Shown: positions 1 through 11,400 of the stretch, piece after piece
Layout: each line of letters starts with the position of its first letter
Position numbering within the stretch: position 1 is the stretch's first letter
Source of the DNA: Phaeodactylum tricornutum CCAP 1055/1
Lineage: Eukaryota > Bacillariophyta > Bacillariophyceae > Surirellales > Neidiaceae
Reading direction: 5' to 3'
DNA: 64,000 nt
NCBI RefSeq assembly: GCF_000150955.2
Contig: NC_011682.1
Coordinates: forward strand, 592,897-656,896
The notes under the pieces: generated by a model
Seen by the model: only the letters and a program-made list of their open reading frames with translations
What the model was told of the DNA's origin: nothing
Database searches by the model: none
Position numbers and translations under genes: made by a program

Positions 1-1
1 A

Positions 2-1117
2 GTCGTGCAGGGATTGGGACAAGCAATGGGAGCAACGGCGGTCTGTGTTGTGGGTGGAGTGGATCGGACGTCGCAGGCGATTGCTTTGGGACGAAATCCA
101 CACGTGGTGATTGCGACGCCCGGACGGCTGTTGGATCATTTGAAAGATACAAAGGGATTTAATCTGAACAAAGTACGCTACTTGGTTTTGGACGAAGCGG
201 ATCGCATGTTGTCGATGGATTTTGAAGAAGAGTTGCATCAGATCCTGGACAACATGCCGGAACAACGACAAACACTTTTGTTTAGTGCCACCATGACTAC
301 GCAAGTGGCCAAGCTCGAGCGGGCTTCGCTGAAAGATCCTGTCAAGGTCCAAGTTAGCACCAAATTCCAGACACCAAAGCAGCTATTACAATCGTACTTG
401 TTTATTCCCGCTAAATACAAGGACTGCTACTTGACCTATCTGATCAACGAACACGCCGGACAGTCCATTCTCGTATTTGGTGCAACCTGCAATAACGTGC
501 AGCGGCTCGCACTCATGCTGCGCAACTTGGGTTTCCCCGCCGTATGCTTGCACGGCCAAATGGATCAGTCCAAGCGGTTGGGCGCCCTGCAGAAGTTTTC
601 CAGTGGCGATCGGACCATTTTGCTCTGTACCGACGTTGCCAGTCGCGGTCTCGATTTGCCCCAGGTCGATTTGGTCATTAACTTTGATCTACCTGGACAC
701 GGGAAGGAGTACATTCATCGTGTGGGGCGGACTGCGCGTGCCGGAAAGTCAGGTAGGGCGATTGCTATGGTGACGCAGTACGACGTGGAAGTGTACCAAC
801 GATTGGAAGCCTTGCTGGGTAAAAAGCTGGACGAATGGAAGACGGACGAAAAGACGGTCTTGGTATTGTTGGAGCGTGTCAGTGACGCACAGCGGATGGC
901 CACGCGAGAACTCAAGGAGCAGTTGGCGTCGCGGGGGGGCAAGGGTCAGGGTAGGAGGAAAGCACGCGGAGGTGGCGATGAGAATGGAGTGGAAGGGATG
1001 ATCCGGAGCGAACTGAAAAGGGGCTACGGCGGTGGAAGTGGTGGTCGTGGTGGTGCGTTGCACAATCAACGTGGGGCAAGTGGCAAGGCGGGACACAAAA
1101 AGCAGAGAAGAAAATAA
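2..1117 (+). CDS. DEAD-box RNA helicase, DDX47/Rrp3-like (5' end outside window)
   Basis: ATP-dependent RNA helicase. The DDX47/Rrp3 branch acts in the nucleolus on pre-18S rRNA processing in the small-subunit processome. The frame is open from base 2, so the start and the Walker A (motif I) region lie upstream of the window. Counting from base 5, ATPGR (motif Ib) is at residues 37-41, DEAD at 63-66, SAT (motif III) at 94-96, TDVASRGLD (motif V) at 209-217 and HRVGRTARAG (motif VI) at 238-247. The stretches FETNMDF-like (here SMDFEEEL), TCNNVQR and LHGQMDQSKRLG are typical of DDX47 rather than DDX27 or DDX10. The C-terminal ~60 residues are rich in Gly, Arg and Lys, an RNA-binding or nucleolar tail. 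No intron is seen in the part present. DDX47 assignment rests on remembered family sequence. Confidence 0.9.
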   Translation, partial: VVQGLGQAMGATAVCVVGGVDRTSQAIALGRNPHVVIATPGRLLDHLKDTKGFNLNKVRYLVLDEADRMLSMDFEEELHQILDNMPEQRQTLLFSATMTTQVAKLERASLKDPVKVQVSTKFQTPKQLLQSYLFIPAKYKDCYLTYLINEHAGQSILVFGATCNNVQRLALMLRNLGFPAVCLHGQMDQSKRLGALQKFSSGDRTILLCTDVASRGLDLPQVDLVINFDLPGHGKEYIHRVGRTARAGKSGRAIAMVTQYDVEVYQRLEALLGKKLDEWKTDEKTVLVLLERVSDAQRMATRELKEQLASRGGKGQGRRKARGGGDENGVEGMIRSELKRGYGGGSGGRGGALHNQRGASGKAGHKKQRRK

Positions 1118-1188
1118 AACCTTTTTTCTGGTTGTGTAGTGACTTGTCAGACCAGCTGCAACGTAGGCATGGATCTATAATTTCTTAT

Positions 1189-2160
1189 CTAAGTGTCTTC
1201 GTCTTCGTTAAAGAACGCTCCGGCGACTGACCCAATCATGAGAATCCCCAAAGCAGGCTGCGCAATTTGTTGAAAGTTACTGTTAAAGGCAATCTGGATA
1301 GTATCATTTTTGAGAATGTAGGATCCAAAAATACCCGTCAGGAACCACAGCAGCAAAAAGCAGACAAAGAAAAAGTCCACTGTGACGATAGTTGAAATGG
1401 CACTGCGGACGGTGGCCACGAGGTTGGACGTTGGCCCCTTGCCACCTTCGGCCGCCGATTCTGCTTGTTTTGCTTCCAGGGCTTCCATTTGCTTGGCGTC
1501 GGCCAAAAGGCGTTCCAAGGAATCCATCGTGTTCGATTCACGATCGTCGTCTCTAGAATTGTCGTTCGCCACACTGGGAAACGGGGCAGTCGGCGCTGTA
1601 CCGGATACCGAACTACTTCTGGACGACGCAGGGGAAGACATGGCTGCGGGTTTCTTCTGACCCGTCAACTCGCGAATATCAGTCACCTTGACCGCAACAG
1701 CCGAGTCTTGTCGCGGTCGAAGTTCAGGCCTTCGCTCGGAGACGCTAGAGCGAGGAACCGATGTGCTACCGTTTGTCGCAAAGTTCATCGCGTCGGTCGA
1801 CTCCTCTTCCTCCGTCGCATCCTTTCGTCGCGTAACCCGTCGCTTGCGTCTGGGAACTGCGGAAGAAGCCGTGACGGGTTCCGAACCATTCTGTTCTCCC
1901 TCGCTGAGAAGTAATGCGGTCGTGGAGGAAATTGCGGTCCTACTAGAGGGAAAGGACCGACGAGGGTCGAATGTGCGGGCTGTGGAACGAGCAATTGCGG
2001 ATAGCTCCGGCGATGTGCCGGACGCAATCGATAAGACTCTAGCGCTCTGACGTGAGTAAATTTGGAACGCCCCAACCGTAGTCGGCCAAGTGATCAAGAC
2101 GCTTATCACGCGGAACGGCAAGGTCATCATCATCGTCGTTGTAAAACGGTGAAAAATCAT
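1189..2160 (-). CDS. Conserved plastid membrane protein of unknown function
   Basis: A 323-residue protein of unrecognised function. The N-terminus has a hydrophobic signal peptide ending VGA, followed directly by Phe (VGAF). This matches the ASAFAP-type junction of bipartite plastid presequences in diatoms, so import through the ER into the plastid is likely. A second cluster of Met at residues 10-12 could be the real start and gives a tighter signal peptide. Residues about 40-230 are low-complexity, Ser/Arg/Glu rich and probably disordered, with an acidic Ala-rich helix at about 210-235. The C-terminal 65 residues hold two membrane segments (about 259-281 and 297-315) and are the most conserved-looking part. 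Topology and plastid location are inferred; no enzyme motif is visible. Confidence 0.7.
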   Translation of the reverse strand: MIFHRFTTTMMMTLPFRVISVLITWPTTVGAFQIYSRQSARVLSIASGTSPELSAIARSTARTFDPRRSFPSSRTAISSTTALLLSEGEQNGSEPVTASSAVPRRKRRVTRRKDATEEEESTDAMNFATNGSTSVPRSSVSERRPELRPRQDSAVAVKVTDIRELTGQKKPAAMSSPASSRSSSVSGTAPTAPFPSVANDNSRDDDRESNTMDSLERLLADAKQMEALEAKQAESAAEGGKGPTSNLVATVRSAISTIVTVDFFFVCFLLLWFLTGIFGSYILKNDTIQIAFNSNFQQIAQPALGILMIGSVAGAFFNEDEDT

Positions 2161-2492
2161 GTCGAACGGTGGTCGAAGTTACGGAATGAGATTTGCACAT
2201 CAACCACAACGATCTTGTGCAACTCTCCGGGTATTCAAATTTTGAGACCCCGAAAACGAACAGACCAAATTTGGAACAACAATGGGAGGGAGGAGCAGAA
2301 CCAACGAATCCTACTCTTACTCTTAGATATGACGAGGATAAATGTCGGATGTCTGAAGACCATCAATTAATAGGCGGTACGTGTAAAATACGGCTTTCAG
2401 TCACGATTATGTTATGGGTCAAAACCCAAGTCAGGCGACGACGAAAAATCTAACAATGTTAGAGAGAGCCACTGGTCCCGTCCTCTTGCAAT
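2161..2492. other. Intergenic, 332 bp
   Basis: Lies between the start of the plastid membrane protein gene and the stop of the cyclase-PDE gene, both on the minus strand. It should hold the promoter of the former and the 3' end of the latter. No further feature is recognised; short frames here lack support. Confidence 0.5.
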
Positions 2493-5400
2493 TCATTTCA
2501 TAGTTTCAGAATCCATTGAACCAAATCCGATTTTTTCCATCATTTCACGAACCACTTCCTGACCGCGATCTTCCCATTCCTTGCGGTTGCGCGTAGCGTA
2601 ATTCAGGTACTCGTCACTCGACACTCCGAACACACCGCAATCCTTCAACTTCATAGCCAGCGGAATGATATAGAAATCGAAAAATCCGAGCTCGCCTTTG
2701 TACCAAAACGTTTCTGGGCTCTTTTCAGCTCGACCGCTTTTAAAGGCCTGGTACATCTCCATGAAAAGACGCTCGTTCCATTTGCGGTAAATGTGCCAGT
2801 GCTGCATCGTGTGCGCGACATCGGAGGCCTGAATCATGTGCTCGATCACAATCGTCGCCTTGCGGTTCGTCGCTTGTTTCGCATCTTCCTCCAGGTTGGG
2901 ACACTTTGTAAAGGCCTTCTCCCAGCGAGCGTTTCGGATGGCCTTGAAATCCGGGTCCATGATGTCAGTAGCCATGACGGAGTTGACCACCAGCTGTCGG
3001 AACCGGGCTTTTTCCCCGTCGGTGGCGAAGATAGCGGCTCGCAGGTCATCAAAACTCTCGTCCAGTAGTAGTTCCCAGGCCAGATCTACAGAATTCTGCT
3101 CGGCGACACTCCTCCCCTGATAGAATTTGGCGATTTTGCTGTGCTCTTTTACCAGCTGCACATTGGGAACTCCACTGTGGTCGACGTCGTGGATGAGTGC
3201 CGAAAAGACGCACGCAAACTGGGTCAATGGATCCGATGTGATGCCATACGTATGGTCATGCAGCTTGGAAGCGATGGAGCGCTTTTGGTTCTTCCCGTCC
3301 GACACAACCACGTCCACTGGTGCCACAATTCGGGACAGTAGCTTCACTACCGACATTGTCACGTGCGATGCGTGCTCAAAGTTATGAAAGGGGTTGTTTT
3401 GGTACATGGCAGAAACGTTGGACACATACTGCTGGAGTTGCGTGGTAATGTTCGCGTTCAGCTCAATATTCTGTGGATCCTGCTGACGCCTGGCAGCCTC
3501 CGCGTCGAACTCTGGAAGGGCCAAAATCTCTGTCACTTCGTCCAGCACCGTGGTCGCGGCTCCTCTGTTGTCGCCGGGACAGAAGTGCTTTTTGGTCGAG
3601 TCCTTCGTCGGCGAGCTGGAAGCCTTGCGTTGCGCAATTATTTGCTTGATCAACCGTGACAGGACATCCACATTCCAGTCGATCAGACGCGAAGTCTTGT
3701 TGGACATGAGGGTGTTGACTTGCTGATCGCTTTCGGCGCTCGTCACCATCAGCCCATCCAGAATCATGGAACTATTGTGATTGGGCGAGGAAACATCATC
3801 ACTGCTGTGCGTTGTATCTGTCGTCGATTTTGTCTTTCCCCCATCTCCGAGTGCAAGCCAAAACGTCTTGAGCTCACCTTTACCTTTAGCTACGATTGTA
3901 TCCTCGCGCGCAACGAACCAATGCGCCTTACCAGCAGCTACGATTAGATCGGCCGTCTCTTGTGAGATTTGAATGCGACCGCGAATGCCATTGCTTTCCA
4001 TTCTTGCGGCCGTATTCATAGTGTCCCCAAAGAGCTGGAAGCGGGACCGCTCCCCTCGTAACACGCCGGCAGTCACGGGTCCACTGTGCAATCCGATGCG
4101 AAGAGACAAATCTGTCGTGTCTGGGCCCAGAGAGACTTCCAGCTTTCTCGTCATTGAGTGCATTCGGTGCATGCAGTCTTTGGCAAAGCGCGCCATTACT
4201 ACTGCATGGTCTTTGCGGGGGTCAGGTAGTCCAGCAACCGCAACATAGCAGTCGCCGACCGTCTCTACCTTGAAGACGCGGCGTTTCTTGGCAATCTCGT
4301 CAAAGGAGTGGTACAAAGTCTCGAGGAGCTGGAAAACCTGTGTGGGCTCTCGCGAGGAGCTCCATGCCGTGAAACCACTGATGTCACCAAACATGATAGT
4401 TGTTTGCGGGAAGAGCTCCGCAATAGGCTTGCTCTTGAAAAAATTCCCGTTAATCTCGTTCGCATCACTAATGGCGGTTTCAGGAATGTCGCCGCCGTGC
4501 AGAAATGTTTTGAGACGTGAGTGAGCAGCCTGGTTGACATCGCTTCTTGCCTTTGCGTCTTCGAACAAACGCTCACGGACGTTGGAGGGAAATAATGATG
4601 ACACTATGGCATTAGATCGAGCAGCAGCATCTACCACTTTGATGTTCCGGCGGTAGACAAAGCGGTCGTAAACCAGAAATGTCAAGGCCATAAGAAAAAA
4701 GGTGGCTGCTACGAGCGACGTGAAAACAATGGGAAGGTTGGACTCGTATCCCTGAGCGAATTGCTGGCTGGGATACATGTGTAGGGAATACCGACAATGC
4801 TTCTCCGTGATGGCGGCAAGATCGGGATCGCGATAGGCATCGAAGGGAATCACAACTTCGTATTTGTTGAAGGCGGTTTCATGCTGATCACCATTGCCAA
4901 GATATATTGCGCGATTACCCGTCAGCTCGTACGAGAATCTGTCATACGCACTGTGTAAGCACACAAACAATTGCGGACAAATGATAAATGCAGCAAATAT
5001 TGTACTTTCGGCACTCACTGTTGTCCACATGTATTTTTCATGACTGAGTATATACCCCTCACTTTATCGGGTAGCAGGTCAGCCATGAATGCATCAAAAG
5101 CGATTACGCTGGAAATGACCCCAACAATTTTTGAATCACGGTTCCCTAGTTCCTCGTATACTGGAGTGAACATGGATGCGTGGGGTTGTACTTGAAGGCT
5201 GCCATCGCCTTTACTAGTAACAAACTGTTCGTGGAAAGCAGTGTGGTCCTTTTCGGTCAACACCAATCTCGAGTTTTGTGAATTGTTCGCTACCACGCTT
5301 AGAACAGAATCTATGGCGCGGGTTCGGGTGGGGAGGTGTGAGACGATCACAAAAAAATCGACGAAAGCTGCTGTTTGAGTCTCAACGTACCTTTCAAGAT

Positions 5401-6271
5401 TTCCACAGCGTCCATCACGAGCTTGGCGGGAGCAAATGTTTGTAGGTTAAAATTCAAGGACACGGTTGAGAATGGGACAGGAGACATCTGCCAAACGGGC
5501 GAATAGGAATCACGTCCTGGAGGAGCTAGCCCTACGTCTCCAGATGCTGTAAACTCGACTATATTGGTAGGAATAGACCCTTCAACGAACGACGTTACCT
5601 GAGCATTTTGATCGCTCTCCAGCCTAATCTCACGGCCCTGTTCAATCCATCCCTGGTTCTCCAATGCATATCGCTCCCATGCTTCTTTTTCGTCTCCCCC
5701 GACAAAAGGCGCAAAGGAAAGAAGCTCATTCCGCGACTGAGTTCGCGCGTGTTGTCCGGCGACTTCGAACATGGGTAAAGTGACAAACGGAAATGTCAAG
5801 TTCCGATTGACGGCATGCGCTGTGAGTGTTTCTCCTAATCCTTGGATAGCATCAAACATATTTACTACTCGAAATTGGGTGATGTCACGAACAGAGTTCA
5901 CAAAGAGGTAGTACTTTGATTGACAGCAATAGGAAAGCATGGTGAGACCAACAGGAAGTTTGAGTGGACTGTCAACAGCTGCTACCGATAGATCTTACCG
6001 CATCTCCATAATCGTCTTTCTCTTGACCCTTTAAGAAAATGTATGTGAACGTAGAAAGCACTGTTCCTGATATGAGCAGTAGAGCCACAACCACAAGTCG
6101 CCAGAAACGAATATGAGCCGTCTCTGAAGAAGCCAACCTTTGCACTTCCTTGGTTTCGTCGCGTTCGTCAGACTTGGCATGACGGTCGCTTTCGGTGTTA
6201 GTTCCTGTCGAAGAGTAGTCTACAGAAATCGAATCGTCGTCGAGGGGGTCACTAAAGCTACTGGTGTCCAT
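2493..6271 (-). CDS. Transmembrane class III nucleotide cyclase fused to cyclic-nucleotide phosphodiesterase
   Basis: A four-exon gene: exons 6271-5999, 5913-5391, 5310-5019 and 4950-2493, joined by GT-AG introns of 85, 80 and 68 bp with all frames matching, giving 1181 residues. One membrane helix lies at about 56-80, then a ~350-residue extracellular sensor region, then a second helix at about 436-457. The cytosolic class III cyclase domain (about 540-700) has both metal-binding Asp: FGDISGFT (D552) and KVETVGDC (D596). A 3',5'-cyclic nucleotide phosphodiesterase HD domain follows, with HNFEHA at about 885 and HDVDHSG at about 950. One protein could therefore make and break the cyclic nucleotide in response to an outside signal. 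KVET is guanylate-cyclase-like, but the usual Cys before LFGD is Gln, so the substrate (cGMP or cAMP) is open. This architecture is common in diatoms. Confidence 0.88.
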
Positions 6272-7265
6272 CTTTGTTGGCTCTGTCTCGAATTGTCCGA
6301 CGAAGAGTTGTTACTTTGTGGGACCCGCAGGATTTTTTTGTTGGGGTCATCCTGGTACGAACACCTTTGGCTATGAAATTCAGTAGTTCGTAAGCAGCTG
6401 GTTTCTTGATTGATTGCCTATGAAGGAAATGACCCTATTTATAGGTAGTCATCTGGAAGTCATTGTATTCTCTTTTGGAATAATGGTTCCGATTTGGAAG
6501 TACCAAGAACCTTTTACTGCAACCCGCCGGATCTTGACTTCATTTCAAGAAATTCGATAGGGGTAATGTTTTTGGTTCCTTCCTTTTATTCACAGCAAAT
6601 AGTTTGGATTATAAACGAATAACCCAATGATGACCTCACCAGCTAGAGAGCTGCTCCGTATACTCTTCACTGCAAAAATTCTGCCTCTTTTTTGCCTTTC
6701 CAGATTTAATAAAACGCTCGTTTGAAACCGCGAGCGGGCATTGCGCACACAAACCAGATCCAACTAGCACTCGCATCCTTTTTCCCACTCTCCTCGAATA
6801 CATTGGCCGAGCGGTAAAAAATTGGTAAACAACCATTGATCTCTATTTTACAGTTAGAAAGGTGCAAAAGACGTGCGACACGGACGCACTCATTCACGTG
6901 TCAATGTAAATTGATGAGTATCGGAATTTTATATTCCTTGCCTGGCCATGCTATACAACCATTCTAACTCTGTCTCTGGCTCTGCGTGGCCGGGCGGATT
7001 TGCGTGGTTCGTTTTCGGTTTTACAGAACTCCAGATTCTTCATCACATATCCTCAACCTTAGGGAAAATGACTCTTCGAATTCAACGTGACCTTGTCGGC
7101 TCACATTTTGGCGGTCCTTTCGAAAGACAACAATCACAAGCCCTTTTTCCAATCCTTACGCCCGAATTCCGTTTACGTCTTTGTCTTCCCACGGAGTACA
7201 ACCAAAGTTGCCCTCCGCCGTATAGCAAAAAAGTCGGCGAAAACAACTGAAGCGCGCAGATCAAC
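6272..7265. promoter_or_regulatory. Intergenic between divergent genes; probable shared promoter region
   Basis: A 994-bp stretch between the divergent cyclase-PDE (minus) and Cys-rich protein (plus) genes. Both 5' ends face this space, so both promoters should be here. It is AT-richer than its neighbours, with several poly-T runs. No coding frame with sensible composition was found and no specific motif is claimed. Confidence 0.45.
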
Positions 7266-8261
7266 ATGAGTGGGGTAATGGAAGCCGGTCAAAAGTGCGT
7301 GAGCGGCGTCTGCTGCGATTGCTGGACCAACGGATGTGGTTGCAATGGTGCCTTCGGGGCGATTGCCGATGGCCTGGAAGCCGTAAATCCAGCTATGGAG
7401 TACTGCGCCGACTGTATTTGGCTCATGGGTTCGCCGCTGGCATTTCCACTCGTGTTCTGCTTTCCTGCCGGACCGGAAACGGATCCCCCTGGTGGTGGTT
7501 GGCAAATTTCCATGCTGTCCGCTCCGCTGAAACGACCGCTGAAGTGCTTGCTGTATACGGCATGTACACCGTGTGGGCAATGGCACATGCGTCGGAAAGC
7601 TTTGAAGGGAGACATGACCAAGTACAAGTTGTGGCAAGGGATGCACGATGGTCCACAGTGCTGTGCTCGGCGTTGTCCGGGAGCGCCGATCACGATTGAA
7701 GCCGGCACGTACGGTGAACAGGACTGCCCTAATCTCTTTCTCTGTGCTGAAGTTACATGTCTCGCTGGAATTTGGTCAACCTGCTGCGCCTTTCAAGTGA
7801 CTCGCCGATTGATTAAGGACGAATACAATCTGGGAACAGATCCAACCGAGCATCGGGTCAATTCGTGTATCAGATTCTTTTCGCGATTGGCCGCACAGTT
7901 GTGTGGTTGCGCCATTTGTTTACGCTGTTCATCTTGCCTCGTTGGTTGCTGTGCCCCGGATTCTGAAGGAGCGCAGGAATGCAGTGGCGAGGCTGGACGG
8001 GCTAGTCGCGCATGCTTTCAGTGTGTACGAATTTGCTGGCGTGGGATTTGGTCAGTTAAGATTCTCGCGATGGGGTGCATGTCGGCTCAGCAGGACTATG
8101 AGCTCGTGTATGACCAACCACTCACTGTCAAACCGGTGGTAGTATCCAATAAAATGGAACGTGGTCAAGATGAGCAAATGGAGAGAGGAGCAGTAAGTGG
8201 GGAAGAGGACGACTCGTGGTGGAAGAAGCCACCACCAGCTCAGGGACCTTCAAGAAACTAA
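7266..8261 (+). CDS. Cysteine-rich conserved protein (PLAC8-like)
   Basis: A 331-residue, very Cys-rich protein with about 40 Cys, many paired (CC, CCDC, CXXC). The central block CTPCGQWHMRRKALKGDM, then GPQCCARRC and CPNLFLCAEVTC, resembles a widely conserved eukaryotic family close to PLAC8/Cys-rich domain proteins. Members with that fold sit at membranes and have been tied to ion transport or cell size, but no function is established for this subgroup. Short hydrophobic stretches (about 55-65 and 155-175) could associate with membrane. There is no signal peptide. The last 60 residues are polar and lack Cys. The start ATG at 7266 is the first in frame. The family call is from remembered motifs. 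Confidence 0.7.
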   Translation: MSGVMEAGQKCVSGVCCDCWTNGCGCNGAFGAIADGLEAVNPAMEYCADCIWLMGSPLAFPLVFCFPAGPETDPPGGGWQISMLSAPLKRPLKCLLYTACTPCGQWHMRRKALKGDMTKYKLWQGMHDGPQCCARRCPGAPITIEAGTYGEQDCPNLFLCAEVTCLAGIWSTCCAFQVTRRLIKDEYNLGTDPTEHRVNSCIRFFSRLAAQLCGCAICLRCSSCLVGCCAPDSEGAQECSGEAGRASRACFQCVRICWRGIWSVKILAMGCMSAQQDYELVYDQPLTVKPVVVSNKMERGQDEQMERGAVSGEEDDSWWKKPPPAQGPSRN

Positions 8262-8421
8262 TCTCGATGTTGCAATCACACAACGCCAATACCAAAGGCT
8301 GACATTTATGACAATCTGTACGATGGGCGATAGACTGATTGTTGATGTTGACAATGGAAAGCGCTATCAATACCCAAGCAAGGGCGGATCATATTTTACA
8401 AAATTTAAGCCCTTCTCAATT

Positions 8422-11400
8422 TCAATGAAATCCTCTCGTAGCTCGTCGTATCCTGTTGGAACGTCTCCGTCGTTCTTCCGCGTATTCGCTCACCGTGCTG
8501 AACGCGTCTGTATCATCAACAGAAGACATATCTCGGCTTGAAGCGGAGTGCATGCCGTCATGTCGCCGTTGAAAGCGCCCTCCGAGACGCTTTTGTACGT
8601 GACCGCCGTTCACTTCATCATACTGGCTGCGTTGAACCAGCGGCTCTTGTTGCATTTCAAATGCGATCCTTGAATGAAAAGCCACAGCATTCTTCTCAGT
8701 CTTAACTTTCCTATTAGTGCCTTGGACTTGGGAAATATGCTTCGCTACCGCGTCCCAGTCGTTCAGCGCAATAAAGCCATCTAACTGTGCTTGAGTCCAT
8801 CGATGTGCTGGGGAGCCCGTTACAGGTTGCTTGGAGTGAAGAGTTCCGCCGGACTGCGCTGCCACCAAATGTGATTCTTTACGTGCAAACACATCATCAA
8901 CCGGGCGGCGACGGGCTCCGTGAGTGTCACAGATTCTGTGTCCTGGGTAGTCGATATCAGCCATGCTCAATGCGGAAATGTCGTCATTCAAACCCATGGA
9001 ATCGAAGTCTTTGATTTCATCCGTCTGTTTTAAATCATCCTTTGAGCCTGTATTTTCATTTCCTTCCGGGGGAGAAAGGGACTTTACTCTCCTGGAAATT
9101 GTGGGCTGAGAATTGTGGGCAACGCTTATCTTTTGGCTAATGCGGAAGCCCTTTGGCGAGGAGAGATCTTCCGCCACGAGTTCACGTACGCGCGGAACAG
9201 GAATTCGGCTCGGAATGCGATCCATACGTAATGGCTTTCCCGAGTATGGAATACGTGCACCGGGTCTCCAAATGTCATCATGTTGACTCGAGATGCTCGT
9301 GACAGAACTGTCGCTTTCCATCTTGTTCGAACCGCGGCGACGTCCATTTGCGGTGTTCCGTATCACGTCAGTCTGTTCGGAGACTCTCGTAGAGACGCTG
9401 GTCCCACTTTTTAAACTAGACAATGTCACAGTGCGAGACTTCATACTCGTCGGCCTCGAAAGTGCTATATCAGTATCCAATGCGTTGTCGAAACTAGCAG
9501 ATTCTCCAGCATTGACCGAGGACTCATCGAAAGGCTGGGACTGGGCCAAATTACGTAGCTGCGCTAGCAACTCGTCCTCGTTCCCACTATACCGCACCAT
9601 TAATCGTCTCGCATTCTCGTAGTCAGAAGGAGTCAACGTTTCGAGCAATGCAGAAATTTCTTCCTTTTTCTGCCATACGACATTATCGAAATCTGGTTTT
9701 GCCACATCCTTGCAACTTTCGTTTTTACTTTGGGTTTCAACTTCAATACCCACTTCACCGTCAGGTGGCTTTGTCCAGGAAGTCACACGTGAAATTCGAT
9801 GGTAGTAATATGTACGACCAGATTCAGCGTCGACGGCAATTTTCCACTGTGGTTTTCCACCCGATATTGACTTGGACTTTTGTGACGTTACAGGATCGTC
9901 CTGTTTCGTTTCTCCAATCTTGCTCGCAACAAATGAGTTGGTCTTGAACAGCCCGCTAGTACTCCTCCAAGGCTTAGTCTTCCAAGGTCTATTTTTGCGA
10001 AGCAGTCTTGTCGGTAGATCCGAATTGGAATCTACTTGCTGTACTCTGGAGCGAAACGTGGACGATGCACTCGCTGTGTTTGATGAATATCGATCGCCTA
10101 TCTCGTCTCCACCAGATGCAATTTCGGCCATCGAAGAAGGTGTTGCTTCACTCGTGAGATTGTTTTGCACCGAATCAATCGGGTAGGCTTTGTCTTCTTC
10201 TACCTCATCGATCATTTCCACTTCGATCAAACCGCTGTCGCCCCAAACGTTCGCTGTTTCGCCCGATACGTGAACCTTGAACTCTGCCGACTCCCGAGAC
10301 ATGATTTCTTCCTCCGAAATACTGCTCAATGGTCCCTTGGCTGCTCCTTTAAAAGCCACCAAGACTTGCTTGACATGGGCTTCCGTCTCTTCGTTGGTCT
10401 GTTTCACCATCGTTCCTGAGGGAGATCGCAGTGTTTCCACACTGTTATCCAAAGCCATCACTACCGCTGAAATGGTGGTCTCGTCCGCAGCGGTGGCTCG
10501 GGCATGTGCAGCACTTCCATTGCTGGTAGACGATGTATGTTTGGTGTGGGCAGCTTCCTGGTACGCAATTGCCTTCTTGGTGTTCAATGCCTTGACAGCC
10601 AAAGCGGCTTTGGCTGCTGATTTGATTTTGCGCATGGGAAGATTGTTATTCGTCTTAAGTGGTGATCTCGGTGGGGATGACGAGCCTTGGTAAAACGCTA
10701 GGGCAGCAGAAAATGATTGCGCCAGAGTTGCTGTGGCATTGGTATTTGGTCCACTTTTGTTGCCACGGCGCGTTGCTTTCAGCGTGCGCTGGCGCTGCCT
10801 TCCAACATCCTTCTCTCTCGTATCGCTGAAAGGCTGCGAGTTGCTTTCGTCGAGTAGGAGATCAAAGCCTTGGTCGTCAGCGTCGGCGATCGTAGTCCCC
10901 GCCGTCCCCCCCGTAAGGTAGTCTAAAAAACTGGTTGTGCGCGATCGCCCAGCAGAGTCATCTCCGTCGTCCACCGGCGACGTCCCGCATTCTCTTTCGA
11001 ACGTGAGCCGTTGGCGCACCTCTTCGGTTCTTTCCGGCGTGGTGTAGTCGACAATTGCCGTCGGGGAAGAGGTGCGCGGCGCGCATACTTGGTCGACCGC
11101 TTCGTAAAGTCGTCCCAGGACGGTGTCCGAAGCAGTGTTCGGGCTCCTCACCGTCGCATCCAATTTCTCGCTTCGCTGCTGCTGCCCTTTTACTATAATT
11201 GGTTCCTTCCTCATCTCTTTCGGAGAAAAGGCGTTGGCGTGCGAGGGACTGGCGCTTCCGGGCGACCCGACAAACGGTCCCGTTGCTCTACTATAGGCTG
11301 CCTTGGACTGTCTCCTTTCTCGATTCATTGTCGAGCTCGTTAAGTTTTGAGGCGGTGAACCCCCGGCAGAACTCTCCGGGGTAACGGGCGGCGTGGGAAA

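Noticed and set aside
5371-5390. A 20-nt GT-AG intron with a CAGCAG tandem acceptor in the cyclase gene
   Set aside because: Too short for the spliceosome. An 80-bp intron (5311-5390) with a good pyrimidine tract joins the frames and gives a better match to the sensor region as I recall it.
7289-7708. Overlapping frames of 134-139 codons on both strands
   Set aside because: They mirror the Cys-rich protein gene, which has the recognisable motifs.
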